Positions 1 to 9,010 of a stretch of DNA of 64,000 nucleotides are shown in pieces (the stretch's first letter is position 1; each line of letters starts with the position of its first letter). This DNA comes from an uncultured Gammaproteobacteria bacterium. GTDB lineage: Bacteria > Pseudomonadota > Gammaproteobacteria > Pseudomonadales > Azotimanducaceae. The DNA lies in NCBI GenBank assembly GCA_913043815.1, contig CAJWNY010000001.1:25369-89368 (forward strand), in the 5' to 3' direction. The position numbers and the translations under genes were made by a program. Below the pieces are notes generated by a model, which worked only from the letters and a program-made list of their open reading frames with translations, made no database searches and was not told where the DNA came from.

Positions 1-164
1 CCGTCTCTAATGGATCTGGCCTAACTTATGCTCAGGTGGAACTCAGACCTAGCGCTCAGCTGAATAGCACCGGTCATATCTTAGTGATCATGCCAGATCA
101 GGACCATAATAATTTTATGCAACGCAGCGCTAAACTTTCGGCCAACGAGGAGTTTGCTCAATGA
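1..164 (+). CDS. mreC: Rod shape-determining protein MreC, C-terminal end only
   Basis: The window opens inside this gene. The reading frame set by the stop at 162-164 gives 53 codons ending in a stretch with the pattern YAQVELRPSAQL, typical of the last beta strands of MreC, followed by a short polar tail. MreC is a periplasmic, membrane-anchored scaffold of the elongasome that links MreB to the cell wall synthases. Its stop overlaps the start of mreD (ATGA), as in most gammaproteobacterial mre operons, and this position is the main support for the call. The N-terminal membrane anchor and coiled coil lie outside the window. Confidence 0.8.
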   Translation, partial: VSNGSGLTYAQVELRPSAQLNSTGHILVIMPDQDHNNFMQRSAKLSANEEFAQ

Positions 165-718
165 GTTCTCCTGTTTTAGGTATAGTACTGGCGGTGAGTG
201 TGCTGCTGAGCTTTGTATTAGCTGTGGCCAGGCTACCGGCTGACTCCATCACTTGGTTTTCGTATGTTCGGCCTCAATGGATTCTGTTGATTTGCTTTTT
301 CTGGGCGCAGCAATTGCCCTATCGCCGGGGCCTGCTTTTCGCCATTATGTTTGGCGCATCTCGGCAATCGGATGACCAAACCACCTATCGCCGAGGCATC
401 ATATTTAGTTGGATATTCGGGCTCTTTGTGGATGTTTTATTAAATGAACCTTTTGGCTTAAACGGCGCCATCTTTTCTTCATTAACGTTCTTCGTTTGGC
501 GATTTCACCAGCGCCACCAAATGCATTCGGTGGTGCAGCAATCGATGTTGATATTCCTAGTTATCTTTTTTGCTGAGGTTTTTCGTGCCTTTGTGATGGA
601 CATAGTCGCCGATCAGCCTTGGGATGTTTTGCCGCTCACCACGGCGTTTTCCAGTGCTGTCTTGTGGCCATTCCTGAGTCGATTTTTATTACGCCTGATA
701 GGACCAGGAAATAATTAG
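161..718 (+). CDS. mreD: Rod shape-determining membrane protein MreD
   Basis: Polytopic inner membrane protein of the rod complex, working with MreB and MreC in lateral wall growth. About five hydrophobic segments are visible (near residues 5-25, 38-52, 80-110, 125-150 and 158-178). The motif RPQWILL near residue 37 matches the family's RPxWxLL signature. At 185 residues it is longer than the usual about 160; the excess lies at residues 54-79, where the tetrapeptide YRRG occurs twice 22 residues apart, as if a segment had been duplicated or inserted. The start ATG overlaps the mreC stop by 4 bases. The next gene, maf, follows after 16 bases, suggesting a common transcript. Confidence 0.9.
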   Translation: MSSPVLGIVLAVSVLLSFVLAVARLPADSITWFSYVRPQWILLICFFWAQQLPYRRGLLFAIMFGASRQSDDQTTYRRGIIFSWIFGLFVDVLLNEPFGLNGAIFSSLTFFVWRFHQRHQMHSVVQQSMLIFLVIFFAEVFRAFVMDIVADQPWDVLPLTTAFSSAVLWPFLSRFLLRLIGPGNN

Positions 719-734
719 TGCATGAAACGCCCTT

Positions 735-1313
735 ATGCAATTAATACTCTCATCAAGTTCTCCTCGACGAGCGGATTTGCTTAAGCAAATGGGTCTCGAC
801 TTCTCGGTTAGCTCTCCAGATGTGGATGAAACCGCCCTACAAGGAGAAGCACCTGATTCATATGTCGCAAGACTGGCTCTAAGCAAAGCGAGAGCTGGAT
901 GGTCTTCAGGCGCTGTTTCGTTGGGTGCAGATACCATAGTAGTGCACGAGGGTAGGCTAATGGGTAAACCAGCTAACGCTGAAGAGGGGGCTTGGATGTT
1001 GCGCCGCCTCTCGGCTCAAACCCATCAGGTAATGACAGGTGTTGCTCTCTATGACGGCAGACGTAGTGAGTCTGTGGTGGTTATGAGTAAAGTCTCATTT
1101 CGACAAATTACGCCAGTTGAAGCGCAAGCTTATTGGCGGTCAGGTGAGCCAAAAGATAAGGCTGGCGGCTATGGTATTCAGGGCTTGGGTGCCGTCTTTT
1201 GCGAAAAAATTGAGGGTAGTTATACAGCGATAGTTGGGTTGCCCATGTATGAAACGGAAAATCTGTTGCGCAGTTTTGAATTTGATACTTGGGCTATGCG
1301 CGCTAATGTCTGA
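735..1313 (+). CDS. maf: Maf/YhdE family nucleoside triphosphate pyrophosphatase
   Basis: Maf proteins hydrolyse non-canonical or excess nucleoside triphosphates to monophosphates and pyrophosphate (house-cleaning). The N-terminal SSSSPRR motif (residues 6-12), the GADTIV motif with the conserved Asp near residue 66, the GKP segment (78-80) and the DKAGGYGIQG segment near the C-terminus are all present. The length of 192 residues is normal. It sits between mreD and rng exactly as maf does in Pseudomonas and E. coli. Its last bases overlap the start of rng by 8. The YhdE subgroup prefers dTTP/UTP; substrate here is inferred from the subgroup and context, not demonstrated. Confidence 0.92.
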   Translation: MQLILSSSSPRRADLLKQMGLDFSVSSPDVDETALQGEAPDSYVARLALSKARAGWSSGAVSLGADTIVVHEGRLMGKPANAEEGAWMLRRLSAQTHQVMTGVALYDGRRSESVVVMSKVSFRQITPVEAQAYWRSGEPKDKAGGYGIQGLGAVFCEKIEGSYTAIVGLPMYETENLLRSFEFDTWAMRANV

Positions 1314-2817
1314 AGAAATACTGATTAACGTTAACACATTTGAGACGAGAGTAGCATTGATTGCCAGTGGTGCATTGCAAGAGATCCACATGGCTCGCTC
1401 TGGTGGGCACAGCGCTACAGGCAATATATACCTTGGTAAAGTTTTGCGGATTGTGCCTGGATTGCAGGCAGCGTTTGTTGATGTGGGACTTGGGCGTCCC
1501 GGATTTCTCCACTTGTCAGATATCCAGTCTGCTTTGCTGTTATCTGCTAGCGATGAAACTCAAGATTCTCCAATCAACACTAAGCCAAATATTCGCAGCC
1601 TTCTACATGACGGACAAACCCTTCTCGTTCAGGTGGTTAAAGATCCAATAGGCACTAAGGGGCCGCGACTAACGACTCGCATTGCAATTGCAGCCAAGTT
1701 TCTTGTGCTAACGCCGTATGAAGGTCACGTAGGAATATCTCAGCGCATTCACGATGAGGTCGTGAGAGTCAGCCTTCACAAAACGTTGAGACCCTTAGTA
1801 GAAAAAACCAAAACTGGTGTGATCGCTAGAACACTCAGCGAAGGTGCAGAAGAGCGCATGCTGCTTAAAGACTTTGAATTACTGCAGAGTGTCTGGTCAA
1901 ATATTCAATTGACTGCAAAAAAACTCAAAGCGCCGAAGGCAGTTTATACCGAGCTTCCCATTCAAAATCGTCTAATTCGTGATTTGGTCGGTAAGAGAAC
2001 TACGCGTATCGCTGTAGATGACCAAGCAACATACCAACGCATTCAGGAATATATGCAGACTTTTGCGCCAGAATATTTACCCCTCTTGTTTTTTTATCAA
2101 GATTACGTGTCAATATTTGAGAGTTATGCCGTTGATGGAGAAATCGCCAGGGCTCTAGAGCCTACTGTGCGCTTACAAAACGGCGGATCTTTGGTTATCG
2201 AGCAGACTGAAGCCTTGGTCAGCATAGATGTTAATTCCGGTGGTTTTATTAAGGGAACAGACCTAGAAGAAACGGCATTTAAAACAAACTTGGAGGCGGC
2301 TCTAAGTATTCCTAGACAGCTTCGGTTGCGCAATTTGGGCGGTATAATTGTTATCGATTTTATCGACATGCTGAATATTGAAAATAGGCGAAAAGTTTTG
2401 CAGACATTGCAACAAGGCCTAGAACTTGATCCCTGCAAAACGTTTTGCGATGATTTTTCGCAGCTCGGTCTCGTGCTCATGAGTCGCAAGCGAACGCGAA
2501 AAAGCTTAGCGCAAACGGTTTGTGAGCCTTGTGATAAGTGCGCGGGAACAGGCAGTCTTGTATCTGCTGAGTCGACTTGCATGGAAATACTGCGCGAAAT
2601 TTTTTCGCGTTATTCGACAAGTGAGGCGCAAAAAAACGGCTCCAATGAGTGCATAATCACTGCTTCCGAACCAGTGATTGAGCGTTTTTTAAATGAGGAC
2701 GCAAAGTTTCTATCTCAAGTCTCCGAGACCCTTGGCTGCATGTTTAAATTTAAAACTAATACTGCCTTTGCCTCGGGAAATTTCGATATTCGATTTTTCG
2801 ATAGCCCAGCACGCTGA
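1306..2817 (+). CDS. rng: Ribonuclease G
   Basis: Endoribonuclease of the RNase E/G family that matures the 5' end of 16S rRNA and cleaves AU-rich single-stranded mRNA. I chose the ATG at 1306 (503 residues, protein begins MSEEILINVN), which overlaps the maf stop by 8 bases and matches the family N-terminus; the frame stays open further upstream but without homology. An S1 RNA-binding domain occupies roughly residues 38-130 with a GxVLRIVPGLQAAFVDVG core. The catalytic Asp motifs IDVNSG and IDFIDM are present, as is the Zn-link region CEPCDKCAGTG. There is no long C-terminal degradosome scaffold, so this is RNase G and not RNase E. Confidence 0.95.
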   Translation: MSEEILINVNTFETRVALIASGALQEIHMARSGGHSATGNIYLGKVLRIVPGLQAAFVDVGLGRPGFLHLSDIQSALLLSASDETQDSPINTKPNIRSLLHDGQTLLVQVVKDPIGTKGPRLTTRIAIAAKFLVLTPYEGHVGISQRIHDEVVRVSLHKTLRPLVEKTKTGVIARTLSEGAEERMLLKDFELLQSVWSNIQLTAKKLKAPKAVYTELPIQNRLIRDLVGKRTTRIAVDDQATYQRIQEYMQTFAPEYLPLLFFYQDYVSIFESYAVDGEIARALEPTVRLQNGGSLVIEQTEALVSIDVNSGGFIKGTDLEETAFKTNLEAALSIPRQLRLRNLGGIIVIDFIDMLNIENRRKVLQTLQQGLELDPCKTFCDDFSQLGLVLMSRKRTRKSLAQTVCEPCDKCAGTGSLVSAESTCMEILREIFSRYSTSEAQKNGSNECIITASEPVIERFLNEDAKFLSQVSETLGCMFKFKTNTAFASGNFDIRFFDSPAR

Positions 2818-2993
2818 GATGGATAGTCAAATATTATGAGAGGAACCGAAGCCAAATCAACAAAAATACAAGAAACCGCTTTGGGTGCTATACAAGTCTC
2901 TTTATATTTTAACTTTTGGCCCGTTGATTGTTTGAGTTTTATTCTAGGCGCGCATTTAAGTTCTAAATCACTCTTTCGCCGAAGGTGTGATAA

Positions 2994-5900
2994 GTGAGGC
3001 TGATGCCCAGAAATAGCGGTATCTATTCGCCAAGTCAGCTGCAGAAATTTGTATTCCGCCCATTAGCCATTGTTGTGACTACCTTAGTATTGATCCTAGC
3101 GTTAGTTCTGAGCGCTGGTAGGATTGGCGCGGAATTTTTGTCTGACTATACTCCCAAAATTAATGACACATTAGAGCCGCTAAATGTAAAGATCATTGGC
3201 GTTTCCGCATCTTGGCGGGGGCTTAATCCAGTGTTGAAAATAGCTAAGCTAGAATTTGGCGCAGGCCATATTGATGCGCTGGAAATTGAATTGGCCTTAA
3301 TTGAAAGTTTGCGGCAGGCTACCTGGATTCCGGCGCTACTTACGTGGGCTCAGTTTCATCTCTATATAGATCAAACTGAAAAAGGTTGGCGGCTACGTAA
3401 TCAGGGTGAAATTGAGTTGCCCTTTGATCTAGAAAAGATAGTACAAAAAGGTAACCGGATCGTTGGAGGAGTCGAGGTCTTTCTCACTCCGACTGAAGCG
3501 GAGTTGAAGAGCTACTCCTTAAGCTTGGATTTGGCTAGTTACGGAAGTGCGCGCTTTGGCCGTATTAGTGCGGGGCTAGTAGGCCAGGATCTGGAACCTT
3601 TAACGATAGGCTTCCTTCACAGCAGCAATTGGCTTTCTCCAAGTGCGCGGTTAGAGAATTATTTTGCTGGCGGCAGTTTAACTGTGCCAGCTGGTCTGGT
3701 TGCAGATGGCGAGCTTTTGTTAACATTGAATGATGGCAACTTAAACCGTCTGGGTGGCAAAGCCAGTGGCCAATCGAATGTTCGTGTTGCGCTATCCAAG
3801 TCTTCGTTGTTAGCTGACAATTTTTCTCTAGATTTTGTTGTGCAGTTGCAAAGTTTAGATCACGACTGGGTTGGCGCTTTATCTCAGATTGTTTTTTCTA
3901 ATCGATCTAAGTCCATTGAACTAGCAGAGCTTCTTATTCGTTTAAATTTAGATGGGGGTGATCAAACTTTTAGTAGTGAGAGACCTAAACCGGCTTTTCA
4001 AATATGGTCAAAAAATCAGGACATCGGTAGCATTAGCGATTTCCTTATAGATACGACAAAGGGTTCACACATATTGTCGGAATGGCTGATTGCGCTTCGA
4101 GCATCTGGGTTAGCAAAAAATCTGCACCTGTTTTTCGACCCCGAGCTAGGTTTCGGCTACGCGGCCGAAGTCGATTCTGTGGGATTTCAGGGGCACCGTG
4201 GTGTGCCTTCACTCAGTAATGCTAGCGCCAAAATGTGGGGTGATGCGGGCAACATTGCTATGGCTATCCAAAGCGAAGATTTGACTATGCTTTTTCCTGA
4301 TCTATTTTATGATGCATGGCATCTAGATAGTGCCGTGGGTGAATTGTCGCTTATTGTTCGGCCGGGGTATCTAGGGTTGCGTGGGGAAAATATTGTCGCT
4401 AAACGGGGCGGTTCCACGATCTCTGGCGTGTTCGCAACTACCAGGCCTCAAGCGAAATATGAACAAAGAATAGCCGTTAGGGTAAAAGTGGATACAGCCG
4501 AGTTAGGTGAAGCTAAAAGCTACGTACCTTACAAATTAAAGCCGGGGTTATACAATTGGTTGAAAACTGCGCCGGAAAGAGGTCAATTTGATAATGTCGA
4601 GTTGGCTCTTCAAAGCCAAATTCATGTTAAATCCAAGCGGAAATTCGATCGACGATTTGAGATGTCCGCTGATTTTAGTGCGCTTCAAATGAACTACTTG
4701 GACGATTGGCCTCGCATCTCAAACGCTCGCGGCCGTCTTAGAGTGTTAGGCCTAGAAACTGTTGTAGAAGATCTTCAAGGCACATCGTTCGGCATCGAAT
4801 TTAATCAAGCTAAAGCTAAGATCGATAAAGCCAGTGTTATTTCGGTAGATTTCACCGCAGCTCCTTCCGGGGAAGTATTGCTAGACTATATCCGGTCTTC
4901 GCCGCTGAAGGAATCTATGGCTTTTATTGAAGACGACTGGCGTGTATTTGATGAAGGTGTTGTTACAACAACGGCTCACCTAGAAGTACCGTTAGTAAAA
5001 ATCGGTGTTGAGATTGGTAATGCATTCGCAGATGCAGTGCCAAATGTGTCGGCAACGGGTTTGGTTGCGGATTTGAGTTTGGAAATATCTGCTGTATCGC
5101 TAGATATGCCCGGCTATAAGTTGGCGCTACAAAATGTCAGCGGACCTGCCAGCTTTTCTCTCCCCCACCATTTTCATAGCCAGTTAACCGCTTCGATGTA
5201 TAAGCGCCCCGCAGTTATCGCTTCACGCAGCAATGAGCAATGGTTGAATATTGATATAGATGGGCGGATTGGCGCAAAAAATATTTTACACCTATTGAGC
5301 ATCGACGCGCCCGCCGTTTTGCAAGGTGAAACTGCATTTTCTTCGCGCTTAAATTTATCCATGCAAGGTGAAGTATCTAATTTGTTAGTGCAAACCGATC
5401 TTTTAGGGTTGAACATAGATTTGCCGGCAGAATTTGGTAAAAAGATAGATGCGTCCGAGCGGAGCGAATTCACCTTAAAGTTTTTGCCAGAAGGCAGGCA
5501 AATCGGCTGGAATTACAAGAACACAAAAGGTTGGTTGCTGGTAAATCCAGAGGAAGCCGATAACCTATTGAATGGTGAAATATATGGGGGGCTGGGCATT
5601 GCCATTGCCGCTCCCATTTATGGATCAGACAATCGGCCAGAGAATGGATCAGAGTTTACTGGGCTAAAAATCGTTGGTGTCATGCCGCGTTTAGATATAG
5701 CTGATTGGGTTTCGGATGACGTTGAACCGGCAATTGCTCTTCCCTTCGACTGGCAGATTGAAAATTTGTATGTGGGCGAGTTGATCTTAGGCGATTTCGT
5801 TTTTGAGAGCGTAAATGTGGATGGATTGCGCCGGGCAGGCGAGCTAACTTTCGATCTGAAAAGTGATGCCGTTATAGGCCGCCTAGACTTCTCTGATATG

Positions 5901-6995
5901 GACTCGCTTGGCATTGATCTATCCTTTTTAAGACTACCGAAAAATGATCAATATGCCGCAGATGGCATTACTTTAGTTGACCCAATGTCGATTGAAGTTG
6001 GCAGGACATTGCCCCGAGCAAGTGTGCAAGTAGGTTCGCTACATCTTGGTAATGAGTCATTTGGTTCCTGGGCGTTCGATATTGAACCTAAAGAGCGTGG
6101 TGTTAGCTTCGATATTAAGGCTATCGATGTTAAAGGAGTCCATATAGAAGAGAGCGTCGCCTTTTGGGACTTAGATTGCAATATGTCTTCTTTTTCCGGC
6201 GCAGCAAATCTTGATAATTTGTTTACTACTTTACCTGCTTGGGGCTACGTGCCAGTGGTGGAAACTGAGTTTGCACGGCTTTCAGGAAATATTTCTTGGC
6301 CGGGTTCGCCGGCTAATGTCAACTTCACCCAGAGTGAGGGGGGAGTGACCATCTTAGCGAAAGATGGTCGGTTTTTAGATGTGGACACTGGCCAGGGCAG
6401 TTTGCGGCTCATTAGCCTATTCAATGTATCTGCTTTAGCAAAACGCATCAGTCTCGATTTTTCGGATGTGGTAGATGACGGTATAAGCTTTAGTCGCCTG
6501 GGGGCTGAAATCCAGATGGAGAATGAGCAGTTGTCGTTTAATAATAACCTAATAATTAAAAGTACATCCTCCACCTATGAATTGGGCGGCTCCGTGGATT
6601 TCCGCAATGGTACGCTTAAAAATGAAATGATAGTGACTCTTCCCGTCAGTGATAGCTTGCCTTGGTACGCGGCTTATGTGGCGTTAGCAAACCCTTTGGC
6701 GGGTATTGGTGTTGCCGTTGGAGAGCTTCTTCTCCGCAAACCTATCCGGCGGATGAGCAGCGCAAAATTTTCCGTTGCTGGCAACATAGTAGATCCGGAA
6801 GTGAAATTTTTGACGCTCTGGGGGCAATCAATTGACGCAATTCCGCCAGCGGGCGAGCGACTTTCCCCTGATTTACTTCATCAAAAAGAAAGTCTAGCAG
6901 ACACTCTGGATAAGATGGAGGCAGAAAAAGTGCCCAGCGAAGAAGGAGCGGTGTTTGAGATAGATGCTAAAAAGTGCAGCTTTGCGTTAGAATAG
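2994..6995 (+). CDS. yhdP: YhdP family protein, AsmA-like inter-membrane phospholipid transport
   Basis: A 1333-residue protein with one N-terminal membrane anchor (about residues 22-45) followed by a very long periplasmic domain of repeated beta-groove units, as in YhdP, a member of the AsmA-like bridge proteins implicated in moving phospholipid between the inner and outer membranes. The C-terminal region carries the recognisable AsmA-like block (GQGSLRLISLFN near 1130, and a late SDSLPWYAAYVALANPLAG hydrophobic segment near 1215). The start is taken as GTG at 2994; an ATG three codons later (3003) is equally possible. It follows rng after 176 bases and precedes tldD by 41, the Pseudomonas order except that the nitrilase-like gene usually found between yhdP and tldD is missing. 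Confidence 0.88.
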   Translation: MRLMPRNSGIYSPSQLQKFVFRPLAIVVTTLVLILALVLSAGRIGAEFLSDYTPKINDTLEPLNVKIIGVSASWRGLNPVLKIAKLEFGAGHIDALEIELALIESLRQATWIPALLTWAQFHLYIDQTEKGWRLRNQGEIELPFDLEKIVQKGNRIVGGVEVFLTPTEAELKSYSLSLDLASYGSARFGRISAGLVGQDLEPLTIGFLHSSNWLSPSARLENYFAGGSLTVPAGLVADGELLLTLNDGNLNRLGGKASGQSNVRVALSKSSLLADNFSLDFVVQLQSLDHDWVGALSQIVFSNRSKSIELAELLIRLNLDGGDQTFSSERPKPAFQIWSKNQDIGSISDFLIDTTKGSHILSEWLIALRASGLAKNLHLFFDPELGFGYAAEVDSVGFQGHRGVPSLSNASAKMWGDAGNIAMAIQSEDLTMLFPDLFYDAWHLDSAVGELSLIVRPGYLGLRGENIVAKRGGSTISGVFATTRPQAKYEQRIAVRVKVDTAELGEAKSYVPYKLKPGLYNWLKTAPERGQFDNVELALQSQIHVKSKRKFDRRFEMSADFSALQMNYLDDWPRISNARGRLRVLGLETVVEDLQGTSFGIEFNQAKAKIDKASVISVDFTAAPSGEVLLDYIRSSPLKESMAFIEDDWRVFDEGVVTTTAHLEVPLVKIGVEIGNAFADAVPNVSATGLVADLSLEISAVSLDMPGYKLALQNVSGPASFSLPHHFHSQLTASMYKRPAVIASRSNEQWLNIDIDGRIGAKNILHLLSIDAPAVLQGETAFSSRLNLSMQGEVSNLLVQTDLLGLNIDLPAEFGKKIDASERSEFTLKFLPEGRQIGWNYKNTKGWLLVNPEEADNLLNGEIYGGLGIAIAAPIYGSDNRPENGSEFTGLKIVGVMPRLDIADWVSDDVEPAIALPFDWQIENLYVGELILGDFVFESVNVDGLRRAGELTFDLKSDAVIGRLDFSDMDSLGIDLSFLRLPKNDQYAADGITLVDPMSIEVGRTLPRASVQVGSLHLGNESFGSWAFDIEPKERGVSFDIKAIDVKGVHIEESVAFWDLDCNMSSFSGAANLDNLFTTLPAWGYVPVVETEFARLSGNISWPGSPANVNFTQSEGGVTILAKDGRFLDVDTGQGSLRLISLFNVSALAKRISLDFSDVVDDGISFSRLGAEIQMENEQLSFNNNLIIKSTSSTYELGGSVDFRNGTLKNEMIVTLPVSDSLPWYAAYVALANPLAGIGVAVGELLLRKPIRRMSSAKFSVAGNIVDPEVKFLTLWGQSIDAIPPAGERLSPDLLHQKESLADTLDKMEAEKVPSEEGAVFEIDAKKCSFALE

Positions 6996-7036
6996 CGGCT
7001 TATGTGTTCAAAAATGATACCGAGCAATAATTAGAT

Positions 7037-8482
7037 ATGAGCGATTTAATCAGCCAAGCAGAAGAGACTCTGCTCAAGAGCAAAGGTATCTCCTTTGCTG
7101 ATTTAGAAGAGACAGTATTCGACTTACTGAGCCGGGAAGTTGACTACGGAGAGGTTTTTGTACAAAGCACGCGGTCTGAGTCTTTTGGTCTTGAAGATGG
7201 CATCGTTAAAGATGGCGCATTTTCCGTAGATGCTGGTATTGGCGTAAGGGCCCTGGCGGGCGAGAAAACTGGGTTCGCTTATAGCGAAGATATTCGTCTT
7301 GATGGTTTGCAACAAGCTGCAAAGGCTGCGCGATCAATTGCTAAGAAGGGCGCGAGTAGAAATGCGCCCGCGTTCAATGCAACAGCCCACCCAGCGTTGT
7401 ACGAAGGTGTCGACCCAATTTCGAGTTTATCTGATGCAGAAAAAGTAGTCTTGCTACGGCAAGTAGATATGGTTGCCCGGGCTGAAGATTCGCGGGTGAA
7501 AGAAGTCAATGTGCGTATTTCAGCTAGTCATGAATCGATGCTGATAATGGCCAGCGACGGCACACTGGCTGCAGACATTAGGCCTTTGGTGCGCTTAGAC
7601 GTCTCTGTAATTGTACAACAGGGTGAGCGTCGCGAACGTGGCAGTGCAGGCGGTGGTGGCAGGCGTAGCCTGTTCTCTCTATGCGAAGGCGATTGGGCCG
7701 GTGACGTGGCAAAAGAGGCGGTACGCATGGCGATGGTTAACTTAGAAGCCATTGATGCGCCAGCGGGGCCAATGCCAGTAGTGTTAGGGCCAGGGTGGCC
7801 TGGCGTACTACTTCATGAGGCCGTAGGTCATGGGTTAGAGGGCGATTTTAATCGTAAGGGCAGTTCTGCGTTTTCTGGCCGTGTCGGAGAGCAAGTGGCC
7901 TCTGCGTTATGTACGATAGTTGATGATGGCACCATGCAAGGGCGACGCGGTTCCTTGTCGGTAGACGATGAAGGTACTCAAACGCAGTCTACTGTGTTGA
8001 TAGAAAACGGTATCCTAAAAGGCTACATGCAGGACAAACTGAACGCCCGATTAATGAACGTTGCGCCAACAGGGAATGGCCGTCGGCAATCTTTTGCACA
8101 TGTCCCGATGCCAAGAATGACAAATACTTATATGCTGCCGGGCCAAGATTTACCCGAGGATATTTTGCGCTCAGTGAAGAAAGGGGTTTACGCGGTCAAT
8201 TTTGGTGGCGGTTCTGTAGACATCACTTCCGGCCGTTTTGTTTTTTCAGCAACGGAAGCCTATTTAATTGAAGACGGTAAGGTCACCGCGCCTATTCGTG
8301 GCGCCACATTAATAGGAAGCGGCCCCGAAGTAATGAACAAAGTCTCTATGGTGGGTAACGATCTCAACTTAGATGGCGGAGTGGGGGTTTGCGGTAAAGA
8401 TGGTCAATCGGTCCCCGTTGGTGTTGGGCAACCAACCCTTAAGGTAGATGAGATAATTGTCGGCGGTACTCAGGCTAGCTAG
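7037..8482 (+). CDS. tldD: Metalloprotease TldD
   Basis: Catalytic subunit of the TldD/TldE (PmbA) heterodimeric zinc protease, which degrades unfolded peptides, matures microcin B17 and acts on CcdA. The zinc motif HExxxH is clear at residues 260-265 ([11 protein letters not shown]), in the family's C-terminal half, with a Gly-rich stretch at 203-209 just upstream. Length 481 matches the family. Its partner pmbA is only 528 bases downstream, separated by the opposite-strand darP gene, the same arrangement as in Pseudomonas. The start ATG is preceded by a weak ribosome binding site. Confidence 0.95.
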   Translation: MSDLISQAEETLLKSKGISFADLEETVFDLLSREVDYGEVFVQSTRSESFGLEDGIVKDGAFSVDAGIGVRALAGEKTGFAYSEDIRLDGLQQAAKAARSIAKKGASRNAPAFNATAHPALYEGVDPISSLSDAEKVVLLRQVDMVARAEDSRVKEVNVRISASHESMLIMASDGTLAADIRPLVRLDVSVIVQQGERRERGSAGGGGRRSLFSLCEGDWAGDVAKEAVRMAMVNLEAIDAPAGPMPVVLGPGWPGVLLHEAVGHGLEGDFNRKGSSAFSGRVGEQVASALCTIVDDGTMQGRRGSLSVDDEGTQTQSTVLIENGILKGYMQDKLNARLMNVAPTGNGRRQSFAHVPMPRMTNTYMLPGQDLPEDILRSVKKGVYAVNFGGGSVDITSGRFVFSATEAYLIEDGKVTAPIRGATLIGSGPEVMNKVSMVGNDLNLDGGVGVCGKDGQSVPVGVGQPTLKVDEIIVGGTQAS

Positions 8483-8488
8483 TGCTTT

Positions 8489-8986
8489 TTAGTCGCTGGC
8501 GCTGTCTCGTAAAAATTTGAACAAAAGCTTCAATGCCCGTTTGTGTGCCTCATTGGCAGGTTCAACATTATTGGGTTTAGATCCAGCTGCCTTAACTACA
8601 ACTTGACGGAATTGTTGCCGATCAACTTGTGGGTATTGGTCGATAAAGTCCTTCATAGTGTCGGGCTGCTCAACTAATCGGTCGCGCCATTGTTCAAGTT
8701 GGTGGAAGAAAGTGCGTGCGTCATTAGATCGGCCCTCAAGGTCAGCTATTTGTTTTTCTAGAGCCTCCGTGTCGATCTTACGCATGAGCTTGCCAATAAA
8801 TTGCAGTTGGCGCCGTCCGCCTTCGCGGCTAGAAATACGTTGGTGAGTAGCAATTGCCTCATGCAACTCCGCCGACAGTTGAATGGTAGCGAGTACATCG
8901 GGCTTCATTTCGGTTAGCTTACGACCGACCAGTTGTAGGCGTTCAGCTTCACGTTTTCGTGCGGTTTTAGAGAGGTCTTCAAACAT
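8489..8986 (-). CDS. darP: Ribosome biogenesis factor DarP/YjgA (DUF615)
   Basis: A highly charged, all-helical 165-residue protein. The family associates with late 50S ribosomal precursors and promotes maturation of the peptidyl transferase centre. Family landmarks visible are the N-terminal basic KREAERLQ stretch, SREGGRRQLQFIGKLMR in the middle (about residues 53-70) and the C-terminal HKRALKLLFKFLRD segment. Placement between tldD and pmbA on the opposite strand is conserved in Pseudomonas. Its start lies just 24 bases from the pmbA start, so the two divergent promoters must overlap or lie within the neighbouring gene. Confidence 0.92.
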   Translation of the reverse strand: MFEDLSKTARKREAERLQLVGRKLTEMKPDVLATIQLSAELHEAIATHQRISSREGGRRQLQFIGKLMRKIDTEALEKQIADLEGRSNDARTFFHQLEQWRDRLVEQPDTMKDFIDQYPQVDRQQFRQVVVKAAGSKPNNVEPANEAHKRALKLLFKFLRDSASD

Positions 8987-9010
8987 TTTTAACTTTTTTG
9001 GAATAGTTCA

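Noticed and set aside
2124..2582. Minus-strand frame of 152 codons inside rng
   Set aside because: It is the complement of conserved RNase G sequence and has no protein-family features.
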